NCBI RefSeq assembly: GCF_000005505.3
Contig: NC_016131.3
Coordinates: forward strand, 22,713,501 to 22,777,500
Length of the DNA: 64,000 nucleotides
Reading direction: 5' to 3'
Source of the DNA: Brachypodium distachyon
Lineage: Eukaryota; Streptophyta; Magnoliopsida; Poales; Poaceae
This document shows, in pieces, positions 21,801 to 31,997 of the stretch (the first letter of the stretch is position 1; each line of letters opens with the position of its first letter). The position numbers were made by a program, and so were the translations under genes. The notes below the pieces were generated by a model that worked only from the letters and a program-made list of their open reading frames with translations, did no database searches and was not told the DNA's origin.

Positions 21801-21995
21801 CATGCCGTTGGTGGGCTTCCCGCAACGCACATCACTGGACATGCCGTTGGCGGGCTTCCCGCCACGCGCATCACTGGACATGCCGTTGGCGGGCTTCCCG
21901 CAAGGCGCATCACTGGACATGCCGTTGACGGGCTTCCCGCAACGTGCATCACTAGGCGTGCAGTTGCTCGGCCTCCCGCAGCCTGCACCGCGCAG
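21801..21995 (+). repeat. 39-base tandem repeat, five copies, in Tat1 spacer
   Basis: Units start at 21801, 21840, 21879, 21918 and 21957. The core is GCCGTTGGCGGGCTTCCCGC followed by AACGCGCATCACTGGA; the fifth unit is diverged. The homologous array in Tat2 (about 53201-53317) has three units. The period is a multiple of three, but the translated frame is not kept between copies. Confidence 0.85.
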
Positions 21996-22418
21996 TCGCT
22001 GCGCTTGGGAAAGGAAATGCTCACATCCAAGTTTGGCATCGACCTCTTTGTGCCGGGGGCTGGGAAGCAGGAAAGATTTATCTGATTTACCTGTGTTGCT
22101 TGTTTTCGTAAGTTTCGAAATTTTTTGCAGCACCTTGGATCTGGTAAGAGTCTAACCTGCAGGAAAGGGAGGAATCTTGTACACTGGTGCCCGTGAGCTG
22201 CCCACGGGTCGCACCATACACCGGTGCCTTGTGGTGCGGGAGGACCGCAACACAAGGGGCTCACCGCACTCCGAGGCTTCTGAGTTGACAGGTTGCCGCC
22301 ACGTGTACCACGGTTGCCTGGTAAACATGGCGGCGGAAACTGCGCCGCGTTCGAGGGAAGGGTGCCACACTGCTGCGCGGGTCCGTCGTGCGCGGTGGCA
22401 AAACCCCCCTCCCGCGTC

Positions 22419-22425
22419 TATAAAA
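22419..22425 (+). promoter_or_regulatory. Conserved TATA box inside Tat1 spacer
   Basis: CTCCCGCGTCTATAAAAGGCG, followed 15 bases later by ATGGAATGGCTCAGAGC. Tat2 has the same block on its strand (52758-52764, TATAAAAGGCACGCC, then ATGGAACGG). It may start a sense transcript in the spacer. The reading frame after the ATG is only 12-18 codons. Confidence 0.45.
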
Positions 22426-22479
22426 GGCGCGCCCCAACCATGGAATGGCTCAGAGCTAAGCCAGGTTCGGGGCCGTGAA

Positions 22480-22900
22480 GGCAGGTGGTGCAACGGAGGC
22501 GCGGAGGTGGTGCTTCCCGCCGGCGCTTTGCCATCGCGCCCCTGCTGCATCACCCCATCGAGCCCACCCCGAGGGGCGCCATAGAGGCACGATGGTAGTG
22601 CATGCCATCGGTGTCCTGCGCCGACGGGTGCACTGCCGTTGTGCCCCTGCTGCGTTTCCTCAAGGGGGCGGCTCCTGGGCGAGGGTCACCGCAGAGGCAC
22701 TGTGGTGGTTCGTCCCATCAACGTCCGGTGCCGACGGGGTGCATTGCCACAGTGCCCTTGTCGCCCCCCTCCGTAGGACACCTCCGCAAGGAGCAGGGGC
22801 TGCCGTGGAGACTCGATGGTAGTGCATGCCATCCGTGCCTTGTGCCGACGGGTGCACTATCATGGAGACCCGGCCGCATTCCCTTTGAGAGAGCCTTTTT
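22480..22900 (+). repeat. Imperfect 110-115 base tandem repeat in Tat1 spacer
   Basis: Unit starts are recognisable at 22584, 22694 and 22808 (GAGGCACGATGGTAGTGCAT, GAGGCACTGTGGTGG, GAGACTCGATGGTAGTGCAT), with an earlier partial unit. Each carries GCCGACGGGTGCA. A comparable array is present in Tat2 at about 52310-52700. It lies just downstream of the spacer TATA box. Confidence 0.65.
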
Positions 22901-23647
22901 CGGGAGCGGGTCGGTGCGAGGATGCTGTGATGGCGCCGGTGCCGGCGCTCGTCGCCCGTTTCGGCCCATCACCGCGTCCCTGTCGCGGCCCTCGAGCAGT
23001 TTTGCTCCCGGGTAACAAGGGCCGTCGCCTCCCTTGGGACGAGTTCCCCAGAAAAAACCCAGGTCTCCCCAGTTGCGGGGGCTGTCGCTGGGAGGCTATA
23101 ACTTCCTCGCCACCCGTGCCCGCCGTTCGGGGTGGGGCGAAGCCGGCGGCGAGGATGTTATAGCCCTCTCGCCGCTGCTCCCGGGGCGGAGTCCTCCTAA
23201 GCTAGGGTTCTTCCCTGAAAGCCAGGGTCTGTCCCTAAAGGCGAGGGTTGCCGCGTGAGCGTGGTGGTAGCATCGTCGGTGGCGGTTGCCGCGGGCGGCG
23301 ATCCTGCCCCCGCACCCCTGCCGCATTCCTCAGAGATCGTTTCCCTTGAATAGGTACCCAAGATGGTTTCCTACCGAGGCAGTGCCCCGTCTGCACTCTA
23401 CCGCCGAGCGTCACGAGACATTGGACCGAACGGAAAAACTAAGTATCTGAACATGGACGCTGAATTCGCTAAGAGCTAAACGAAACTGAGCACTGTCTCG
23501 CTAGGTGCGGCCCCAGGTCCCGCGCGTAGCCGGAGTGTTAAAAGGGACGCTTGCGGTGGGAGTGCGCTCCCTGTGTGGCTCCCGGGTCCGCCCCGGGAGG
23601 ACACGGCTTGGAGTGGTTACCCCGCAAGCGGAGTGGCTCCTGTTGGA

Positions 23648-23738
23648 GATATGCCCTAGAGGCAATCATGTGATGATGTTATTTCCTATGTATTCATGAG
23701 TTATTGTTATTGTCCTTGAACATCATCACTGATATGTA
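23648..23738 (+). repeat. Copia 5' LTR fragment
   Basis: The first 91 bases of the LTR, starting TGTTGGAGATATGCCC, with one mismatch to 24775 onward (ttgtcc versus ttatcc). It jumps directly into the RT gene at LYVDD, so the rest of this LTR, gag, protease, integrase and half of RT are deleted. Confidence 0.85.
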
Positions 23739-24760
23739 TCTAATCTTATATGTGGATGACATATTATTGATTGGAAATGACATTCCGATGCTAGAAGCCG
23801 CCAAGGACTCATTGAAGAAAAGTTTTTCACTCATTGAAGAAAAGTTTTTCAATGAAGGATATGGGAGAAGCGGCTTATATTTTGGGAATCAAGATCTATA
23901 GAGATAGATCAAGAAGGCTTATTGGTTTAAGCCAGAGTACATATGTTGACAAAGTGTTGAAGAGGTTCAACATGAATGACGCAAAGAAAGGGTTCTTGCC
24001 CATATCGCATGGTATAAGTCTAAGCAAGACTCAGAGTCCTTCGACTTCTGATGAGCGAAGTCGGATGAGTGCGATTCCGTATGCTTCGGCGGTCGGATCC
24101 ATCATGTACGCCATGTTATGTACTCGACCGGATGTTTCCTATGCTCTAAGTGTTACAAGCAGGTATCAGGCTGACCCCGGTGAGAGTCACTGGACAGCGG
24201 TGAAGAATATCCTTAAGTACTTGAGAAGGACTAAGGATATGTTTTTGGTTTACGGTGGTGAGGATGAGCTCGTTGTAAAGGGTTACACCGATGCTAGTTT
24301 CCAAACCGACAAGGACGATTATCGATCACAATCTGGATACGTGTTCGTCTTGAACGGAGGTGCGTTGAGCTGGAAGAGCTCTAAGCAAGAAACGGTGGCC
24401 GACTCTACAACAGAAGCTGAGTATATCGCGGCTTCGGAAGCCGCGAAAGAAGGCGTTTGGATCAGAAAGTTTGTTTCTGAGCTTGGAGTGGTTCATGGCG
24501 CGTCCAATCCCATGGACCTCTACTGTGACAACAGTGGTGCTATTGCACAAGCCAAAGAACCACGACATCACCAAAAATCCAAACACATACTCAGGCGTTA
24601 CCATCTCATACGGGAATTCGTGGAGAGAGGTGACGTTAAGATATGCAAGGTACACACGGATCTCATTATTGCCGATCTGTTGACAAAGCCTCTCCCGCAG
24701 CCAAAGCATGAGGCGCACACACGAGCCATGGGTATGCGATACTTGGATGATTGGCTCTAG
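23739..24760 (+). pseudogene. Copia pol C-terminus: end of RT and RNase H
   Basis: It begins at the catalytic motif LYVDDILLIGND. A 22-base direct duplication (23807-23828 and 23829-23850) shifts the frame. It then reads open for about 300 codons: KDMGEAAYILGIKIYRDRS, RPDVSYALSVTSRYQADPG, the copia RNase H motifs GYTDASFQTD and DSTTEAEYIAASEAAKEG, DNSGAIAQAKEP, and the end KPLPQPKHEAHTRAMGMR. Stop TAG at 24758. Apart from the deletion and duplication the reading frame is intact, so the element is relatively young. Confidence 0.9.
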
Positions 24761-24774
24761 TGCAAGTGGGAGAC
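24761..24774 (+). promoter_or_regulatory. Copia polypurine tract
   Basis: TGCAAGTGGGAGAC directly before the LTR start TGTTGG, the usual copia plus-strand priming site. Confidence 0.75.
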
Positions 24775-26128
24775 TGTTGGAGATATGCCCTAGAGGCAAT
24801 CATGTGATGATGTTATTTCCTATGTATTCATGAGTTATTGTTATTATCCTTGAACATCATCACTGATATGTATCAATAAATACGTGATTTGTTTGTGAGA
24901 CTATGTATTCTATGATGTTGTTCTAATGGTCCCTAGTCATTGAGGTTATGCGGACACATAATCTAGACTAGCAATGTGAATCAGTATGATGACTATGTTT
25001 CACAAGTCATAGGGCAAGGTGTTGCCGACTGATAGCATGGACTCGACAATGAGATTGTCGAGTCGGACAGACCCGCACTGAGACACAACGAGATGATTGT
25101 CATTTGTTAGTCTCAAGTACTATGTATATGCCAGTCCTAGACCTGAGGTCATTGCATGAGCTTGGGATGTGAATCGGCCTACTTAGGGGTTGCCAAACGC
25201 TACTCCGTAACTGGGTGGTTATAAAGGTAGCTTTCGGGTTTGCTGAGAAGCATGCTGCGAGTCATGGTTGATCAAGATGGGATTTGCCCCTCCTGTTCGG
25301 AGAGATATCTCTGGGCCCTCTCGAGTGATCAGATTCGGAAAGCATGGCCATGCGACTTGGGTTAAGTGTTAACCCGTTCGGGAATCTGTATCACAGGAAC
25401 GAGAAGAGACTCGAGCTATCCACAAGGATGACAAGCACTCGCCTTGAGCTCGACACACATATCGTGAGGCAAAAGGAATGTTACATATGACACATTGTAT
25501 GGTTCGTCAATATACCTTGTGGTTACTTGGGAGTTGGCATGTGCTGCTAGGCGCTGCTACCAACTATCGACTTGAGTCGGTGCCAGTGGACGAGTAAGGT
25601 GTTACTCGGGCCCGCAGTCCGAGCTCGTAGTCGTGTCCGACTGACCGCGAACCTGAAGGGTCACACGCTTAAGGGGTGGGAACCGAGTTGGATCGGATCC
25701 AACTCGTATCGGGCTTAGACTCCTAACGGGCCTCAAGTGTTGAGCCCACTAGGGACGTCTATATAAGTGGAGGAGACCAACCTGTCTAGGGTTACACCAA
25801 TCCAGACGCGAGTTAGACTCGGCCGTCACACCTCCACGCCCAAAGCCTTGCGATCGGATCTAGCAGTCCGCCGCACGGAGTTTCTCCCTGTACGTGTGGA
25901 TACCTCGGAGGCGCTGCACCTGCGGCGCTTGGACGAACTGTTCGTGGGATCGGCGAGGAGGAGCAGGCTGTTCGACTACTCGGCATCGACGCGCTACATA
26001 GACTCTACTTCCGCTACGGGTCTGCGCGTCTAGTGGTAATCTCGTGATCCATTATCTACAGCATTGATCCGGGCGGAAGCGGTAGAAATTTTATTTTTTG
26101 CTAGCGTAGCGTACCGCATTCCCCAACA
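24775..26128 (+). repeat. Complete copia LTR
   Basis: 1,354 bp, from TGTTGGAGATATGCCC to TTCCCCAACA, with inverted ends TGTTGG/CCAACA. It is preceded by a polypurine tract and followed by a primer site, so it acts as 3' LTR to its left and 5' LTR to its right. The TATA box is annotated separately. Confidence 0.92.
25760..25766 (+). promoter_or_regulatory. Copia LTR TATA box
   Basis: GACGTCTATATAAGTGGAGG, about 985 bases into the LTR, in the expected place for the U3 core promoter of Angela-like elements. Confidence 0.65.
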
Positions 26129-26129
26129 G

Positions 26130-26142
26130 TGGTATCAGAGCC
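26130..26142 (+). promoter_or_regulatory. Copia primer-binding site (initiator Met tRNA)
   Basis: TGGTATCAGAGCC, one base after the LTR end; complementary to the initiator Met tRNA 3' end. Confidence 0.92.
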
Positions 26143-27228
26143 GATGCTGTCTGTTTTGGATTCGGATTACGTGCATAAGTGTTATGCGGTTAGTAGTAGA
26201 TGTGATTTATTGCTATCTTGGTGGTCGATCTAAGTGTTAGATCGGTTTTGTACTCAATCGATTGGATCGATTGTACTCGGGGATCATGGATATTCGATTC
26301 TGATAATCGTGATGTCGTGCTATCTATTCGTAGCGCCTTAGTTGTCGTTGCGAGTTCACATCAATTCGGTAAAATAGGTTTCTACGCTTAACTTGTTTTT
26401 GCAGGATTGATGTGAATAGTATGGCTCATATGTATGTGATGCATGTGTGTAATATTTGCATGACCTGCGTGTCATGAGTTTGTCAGCCAGGCTGGAGCCA
26501 AGGTGCTGTCTTTATAACTGTATAACGACCTGCGTGTCGACATTTGATGTCATTCTCCATGTAAATTCTTTGCTAGATACTAGGTGTAGTCATTTAGTAT
26601 GAATTGGAGGACGTGAGCACCATGGCGGCTTGATGAACAGGTTCATGGAGATGGAGATCACCATGAAGAACAGAGCCATACTATTTCACATGTTAATTTG
26701 ATTATCTGTGATGGTTATTGCTTTGTTTACTCCTATGCATGTTATTGTGTTAGAGTAGAATGATCCCTCAAAGAATGTCAAGTTTATTTACCTCCCCAAT
26801 AGCTGCAACACCACAAGACAAGTACATTTGGTGATGGGCTCATGAAATTGGGGTATCACCATTTTTCCTTGTCGTTGGTGATGTTCGTGTCGGACACTTA
26901 CATGCGAAGCTTTGGTTAACTTGACGGGGCTATCAAAACGGTTTTGGGCCTCGGGGTGAAAGGAGTCGGAGCCGGGGCAAGTGTTGCCTACCGACTAACA
27001 AGAGTCGTATAGAGATACGATTGGCAAGAGTTGCCTACCGAGTGATTCAATCGGCTAGCAGTGATGCTAAAGCTCACTAGACGATTGGTTGATCTTGGAT
27101 CTTGAATCACTAATGATCAATGGAGGGATGTTGATTTTAGTGGGAGTATATTTCTATTAAAGTGTTTAATATGAATTACTCTTCATGAATACTTGTCTTA
27201 GTGTTTTTGCATTTTCTGTTGTAGATCA
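26143..27228 (+). other. Copia untranslated leader
   Basis: About 1.1 kb between primer site and gag, AT-rich, with no credible ORF. Long leaders of this kind hold packaging and dimerisation signals in related elements, but none can be pinpointed here. Confidence 0.6.
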
Positions 27229-27932
27229 ATGGCACCACCTCAATTGTCTAGTTTTGCTTTGAGATCTGTTCTTGAGAAAGATAAACTAAATGGAACTAAC
27301 TTCACCAATTGGTATCGGAACCTGAGAATCGTTCTCAGGCACGATAAGAAAGAACATGTCATAGAGAACCCACTTCCAGAGGAGCCGGCTGATAATGCCA
27401 CTGCTGCTGTTAGAAACGCCTATCAACGCTCATGTGATGAGTCGATTGAGATCAGCTGTCTGATGCTTGCCTACATGGAGCCCGAACTGTAGCAGCAGTT
27501 TGAGAATGTTGAGGCTTTCGATATGATCGAGACTCTCAAAGGCATGTTTCAGACTCAGGCTAGGAACGAAAGATTTAATGTCTGGAGGTCCTTCCTGGAG
27601 ACTAAGCTGAAAGAAGGCGAACCCTTGAGCCCGCATGTAATCAAGTTGGTTGGTTACACGCAAAGCTTGGAGAAGCTGGGCTTTCCGCTGAGCCAAGAGT
27701 TGGCCACGGATACAATTCTGGCATCTCTTCCGCCGAGCTACGCGCAGTTCGTTCAGAACTACCATATGCATGGCATGGAAAAGAAAGTCACTGAATTGCA
27801 TGGGATGCTTAAAACAGCTGAGGAGGATATCAAGAAAAATACCAAGCAAGTGTTGCTGGTACAGGGAAAGCCAAAGTTCAAGAAGAATTCTTGGGCTAAG
27901 AAGAAGGCAAAGAAAGGAAAGGCTAAGGATGT
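27229..27932 (+). pseudogene. Copia gag, truncated
   Basis: It starts MAPPQLSSFALRSVLEKDKL, followed by LNGTNFTNWYRNLRIVLR and YAQFVQNYHMHGMEKKVTEL, typical of the copia UBN2-type gag. One in-frame TAG at 27490-27492 lies in MEPEL*QQF, where Gln is expected. The zinc knuckle is absent because the gene is cut after the Lys-rich KKAKKGKAKD, where the Tat1 3' LTR remnant starts. Confidence 0.88.
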
Positions 27933-28185
27933 GATCCGCAATCAATATCAGTTCAGACAGGCAGGACGTAGGGTTTTACACCTCCGGGTGGCCCGAACCT
28001 GGGTAAAAAACGGGTGTGCATTTGTTCTTGTACTAGCGCGCACTCTTAGCACTTTGTCTCACCGGCCCCGTAGGGCCTCATCAACCGTCCCGACGACCAC
28101 CGGGTCTCCGCCCCAGACACCCCTACCGAACCTAAAAGGGGGATGTGGCCGCACGCCCCCGGTGTCGGAGCACCGAGCGCCGACA
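27933..28185 (+). repeat. Tat1 3' LTR remnant
   Basis: The last 253 bases of the Tat LTR, matching 15389-15636 (TGATCCGCAATCAATATCAG to GCGCCGACA). It is followed by ttttg, the match to the left duplication at 14656-14660. The U3 and most of R are deleted. Confidence 0.9.
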
Positions 28186-28226
28186 TTTTGAGACAACATC
28201 ATCCAACTCTGATCATCTTTTGCCAT
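28186..28226 (-). pseudogene. CACTA transposase start codon and first residues
   Basis: On the minus strand, ATG at 28226 opens MAKDDQSWMMLSQ, ending in the Tat1 duplication. If Tat1 and one duplication copy are removed, the same frame continues at 14655 toward FAKYIDDAF. The SWMM motif near the start is typical of Transpos_assoc domains. The insertion point is thus in the first coding exon. Confidence 0.7.
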
Positions 28227-28693
28227 TTTTTCCAAAAATAAACAAAAAAACTAGAGATGCTCGAACACCAAATCTGCCCAAAATTACCGTTCCTGCTGCA
28301 TTCGAAAAGAGAAATTACATATTATTACATGATGCATACATACTCCATCCATCCCATATCATTGTACAATATACCTTGGGGTTGGGCGGCCGGGGCGTCT
28401 TTTGTGTACGTATTGCATGCCTGCAATCGTCCCTTCTGTCCTTCTTGATTTGGTGGTGCAATCGTCCCTTCTCTCCTCGATTTCCTCGGTTGGTGTTTAC
28501 AAGCGACGTGTGTACACACACATATAGTCTGATTTTAATTCTAATCAGACATGAATTCAAATTGTGCACGTACACAACATACCTAGCTTATACATACGTA
28601 ATTTAGGCAATCGTGTGCGCGCAGCTGGGCCTGCTTACGCGTGCGCGTGCATCTGGCCCTTCTTACCCTACGTGAATCTGGGCCTTCCGTGGG
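28227..28693 (-). other. CACTA 5' untranslated / upstream sequence
   Basis: 467 bases upstream of the transposase ATG. It contains a short local repeat (GCAATCGTCCCTTCT at about 28421 and 28459) and an alternating purine-pyrimidine CGTGTGTACACACACA tract near 28505-28525. No gene seen. The Tek-s2 duplication gtggg is at its right end. Confidence 0.5.
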
Positions 28694-31600
28694 TGAACCA
28701 ACCGCCCCCGTACAGGGTTCGATCTTCGTGCTTGCTTGTGCTAGTTCCTGAATCGACTCACTAGCACACACAGTTTCAAGTTCAAATACCAAGATACAAA
28801 GGTCAAAAGTACTTTATTACATCGTATCATCAAGAATTAATTATGCTTACAAACTTGCATGACCCCTTGGGTCAGCATAACAAATAGAGTTTCAAGATAT
28901 CCAAATATCGTTTTACAAACGGCAGCGGTAAAAAGGTTGAGCAAATGGGCCTCAACTACTCCCAGAGGAGAGAGCATGTTGGAATGTAAGCACATGACCC
29001 AAAGAACATTAACGAACCTCACTCTTCGTCAGATTCACCTGCATTATTGATTGCAGCCACTACGTGGTCAATACATTGAATGTATTGGCAAGTTCACCTG
29101 GAAGTTATAACAGATCCCACCAAGTATATGCAATTGAGGTACAGTGGGGTTCAGGCTTTATGGCGTGGTAGCAAAACATAGTTTATCCTACTACAACTGA
29201 ATGTTACATTATTGTTAACTAATGGACACCGGGTAGAAACACCGATGCTCCTATTAATCTATGGACATTGAGTAGACACATCAATGCTCCTAACCCAAGT
29301 TCAAACCATTCATCTTATTTAAGAAGTTGGAATGAGTGAGACCTTCCTTACAGCCCCCAAATCTAGTTGCTCATAATTGTCCGTAACCGGGGACACGGCT
29401 AAGTACTTAGTTTGACACTCTCAAGAGGTTGTACACATTCCCCACAAGAAATCAACGTGTTAATCCCTTGCTGTCCTCAGAGTAGAGTCGCAACGGCATC
29501 GACTTCAAGAATTTTCAGAACATATTCCCCCAGACCACCTGAGGGACCCGCGCTCCCACCTACACAACTACCTCAGTACAATCCCTCGGATCTGGGTTCA
29601 TATTTCTTACTCCATCCAGCCAGAGCCCATTTAGCTTGTGGTTGTACTGGAAGCTACTAAACAGGAAACTAGTCCAGTCTCTGGTACCCCAGGTGGCATT
29701 CCACATTTGCGACGCAAGCACTCCCCGAATCCACGGGGAGACGTCCATGGATGATCCATCTCCGAATCCACTGAGACTCGACTCAGAGGGAACCATAGAA
29801 ATGGACCTGACGTCGCATAACATCTCAAAATCTCAAAGCAGTCCACCCAGGATGGTTCATTAGGGTTGTTTTTGCCAAGTTTCCAAAATACTCCACATCA
29901 TCATTTAACAGTGCTTGAGATTCCCTCCCACGTTTACTAACATAGCATGGCTAAGCAATACTAATCACGATGGCTATTTGTGGAGGATTCGTGGCAAAGG
30001 TAACCCTATAGCTAGTAGGTCAAATCATAGCTAGTATAAGTACGAGTAATAATCTTATCAATGCATTCTACAATCAACACTAATGCATAAGTATTTTAAA
30101 AACAACAATAATAATAGGACATGATCAAAGTGAACTTGCCTTGGTAGCAGTTGGAGTTCAAACACTCGTCACAATCACAAGGTTCGCTCTCCGAGAAAAC
30201 TATACGAGCAAATAAAATACACATACATAAACACACAATTCACATCACGACAAAATAAGATATGCTATGATGCGATGCAACATGTAACATGATTGGGATT
30301 ATTTTATTCGGGTGATCAACTGATCCAAAGCTTTGGTAATTAAAACAAAAGTATTAGGGTTTTACACAAAAGGGCAAAAACAATTGATTAAGACCCTAAA
30401 TTATAGTTTCATTGGCATCAGCCAAATAATTTAATTCAAAATATTTATTTCTCTGTTCCAACGGACAGCGGACAATAAAACAAAATTTTGGGCACTGGTT
30501 TCACTTAAAAGGGATTTCTAAATAATTAGTTATGAATTAAATGGCATAAAAGCCTATTCTATACATTGACTGTGATTTAAAAATTCAAATTTAAATTTAA
30601 ACAGTGCCAAAAGATTCTTCAGGTCAAGAGCTTTCCAAAAAGGTAAAATTTGTCAAATTTGGCCAAAGGGTTTAAAATTTATGATCATTTGAAGTTACGG
30701 GGGCTTTTCTGCAAAAGTGCCATTTAATTTAAACCGGGATTAAGTTTTTATTAAAAAGAGGTGACACGTGGCGGCTCCCTATTGGTCGGCACCGGTTCGT
30801 CTAAAATCATAACCGGGATCTAATCCTTACCTTGGATCTGGATCGGACGGACGGGAGGAGGTCGGGCTCACCTCCGGGAACCCTAGGGTTCTGGCGACGG
30901 AGTCCGGCGGCGGTGCGGCATGGGCGGGGCGGCGGCGGGGTGTTCCGGCGGAGCGGGCGGCTTGGGGAAGCGCGCGGGGGGTGCGGCTCGTCGGTGCGGG
31001 GACGGGGACGGGGTCGGCGAGGCTCAAGGTGGCCGGCGTTGTCGCCTAGGACACGCCAAGACGGCGGCGGGCGGCGGAGCTTCGGGTCCGGGTCGTCGGA
31101 GCGCTGCGGTGGTCAAAACGTGAGAAGAGGCACGTCATCAGACGCACGAAGATGAGAGGAGAGGGATAAGGCGGAAGATGGTGGAGCTTCACCTTCGGGT
31201 TGCCAGCGGTGACCAAAAATCGCGGCGGCGGGCGAGCTTCTCCGGCGAGGAATCGCGGCGGCCTGGGGGCGCAATCGAGACGGAGAGAAAGGGGAAAAGA
31301 GAGCGGAGGCGCTGGGCTTTTAAAGTACACGCACGGGAAGCTTCGGGAAGGCCGAAATCAACGGGGAGCGGCGATGGCGGCGGCGACGGCGCGCGCGGGT
31401 CGGGCGGCGTGACGCGCGGGGGTTTCCCTGCGAGGAAGACGACCCCGACAGGTGGGCCCACCTGTCGGTGGCTCATGCGGGCGCACACGCGCTGGGCCGG
31501 TTCGGGCGCGGGCGAAGCGGGGCCGGTTCGGCCCAAGCGGTCGGACCGGTCCGGTTTTCTTTTTTTTCTGATTATCCTTTGTAACTTTTGATTTTGAACT

Positions 31601-31997
31601 GCAAATTGATCCAAACAAATTCCAGAAAATTTGTAAAATCATGTTTTATCATGATTCAACTTTTGGGAGTAATTTCCCCTCAAAATAAAATATATCATAC
31701 ATTTGCCCTTTAAATGCCTTTAGGGCTATATAACTATTTAAATAAAATATTTTTTCAACTCCAAATAATTATCCAAAAATTATGGGATAGCTTATTTATG
31801 CAATAAACCCCATTTATAGATAAACCCTATTGGTTCAAAGATCCAAAAGCTCAAATGGGTGAAACTCTAGGGTTTAAAATGAAATAAAATCTTTTTAAAG
31901 CCTTTTGAGATTCAAATTTGAATTCAAATATGCAATTGTGGCATGATGCTCATGGATGCAATGCATATGGAAGAGTTTGAATTTTTGGGATGTTACA
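28694..31997 (-). mobile_element. Tek-s2: solo Tekay-like LTR
   Basis: A 3.3 kb LTR on the minus strand (start TGTAACATCCC at 31997; the other end reads TGAACCAACCGCCCCCGTAC on plus). Exact five-base duplications gtggg stand at 28689-28693 and 31998-32002. No primer site or coding region is attached, so it is a solo LTR. It lies in CACTA 5' sequence. The GC-rich core 30830-31560 contains only chance ORFs. Confidence 0.92.

Larger units (their letters stand above)
21528..23647 (+). other. Tat1 3' spacer (no coding gene seen)
   Basis: A 2.1 kb internal region after pol, colinear with Tat2 53513-51572 (reverse). It contains a poly(A) signal, a 39-base tandem repeat, a TATA box and a 110-115 base tandem repeat, listed separately. 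ORFs here are short, GC-driven and not conserved in frame between the copies. It ends abruptly at the copia LTR start (23648); in Tat2 the equivalent position continues toward the antisense accessory ORF. Confidence 0.7.
23648..27932 (+). mobile_element. Cop: copia (Angela/BARE-like) block in permuted order
   Basis: The order is: first 91 bases of an LTR (23648-23738), the C-terminal half of pol (23739-24760), a purine tract, a complete LTR (24775-26128), tRNA-iMet primer site, leader, gag (27229-27932). A normal copy would start LTR-primer-gag. The complete LTR therefore serves as 3' LTR of one unit and 5' LTR of another, as in two tandem elements sharing an LTR, both then truncated by deletion. 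It lies in Tat1; the right deletion also removed Tat1 sequence up to mid 3' LTR. Confidence 0.8.
14661..28185 (+). mobile_element. Tat1: Tat-lineage Ty3/gypsy element with nested copia
   Basis: A plus-strand element: 5' LTR 14661-15636, primer site, gag, protease, RT, two RNase H domains, integrase (to 21527), a long 3' spacer to 23647, then a copia-derived block (23648-27932), and finally the last 253 bases of the 3' LTR (27933-28185). Flanking ttttg duplications show both ends belong to one insertion. Compared with Tat2, the antisense accessory ORF and most of the 3' LTR are missing; they were probably lost in the rearrangement that also truncated the copia. Coding regions have many stops. 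Confidence 0.88.

Noticed and set aside
21801..21995. CRISPR-like array
   Set aside because: The 39-base units are back to back without spacers, and the sequence is a plant nuclear retrotransposon.
22177..23258. Multiple ORFs in the Tat spacer
   Set aside because: GC-rich frames over tandem repeats; not conserved between Tat1 and Tat2.
25767..26033. ORF in the copia LTR
   Set aside because: R/U5 region of the LTR; no domain.
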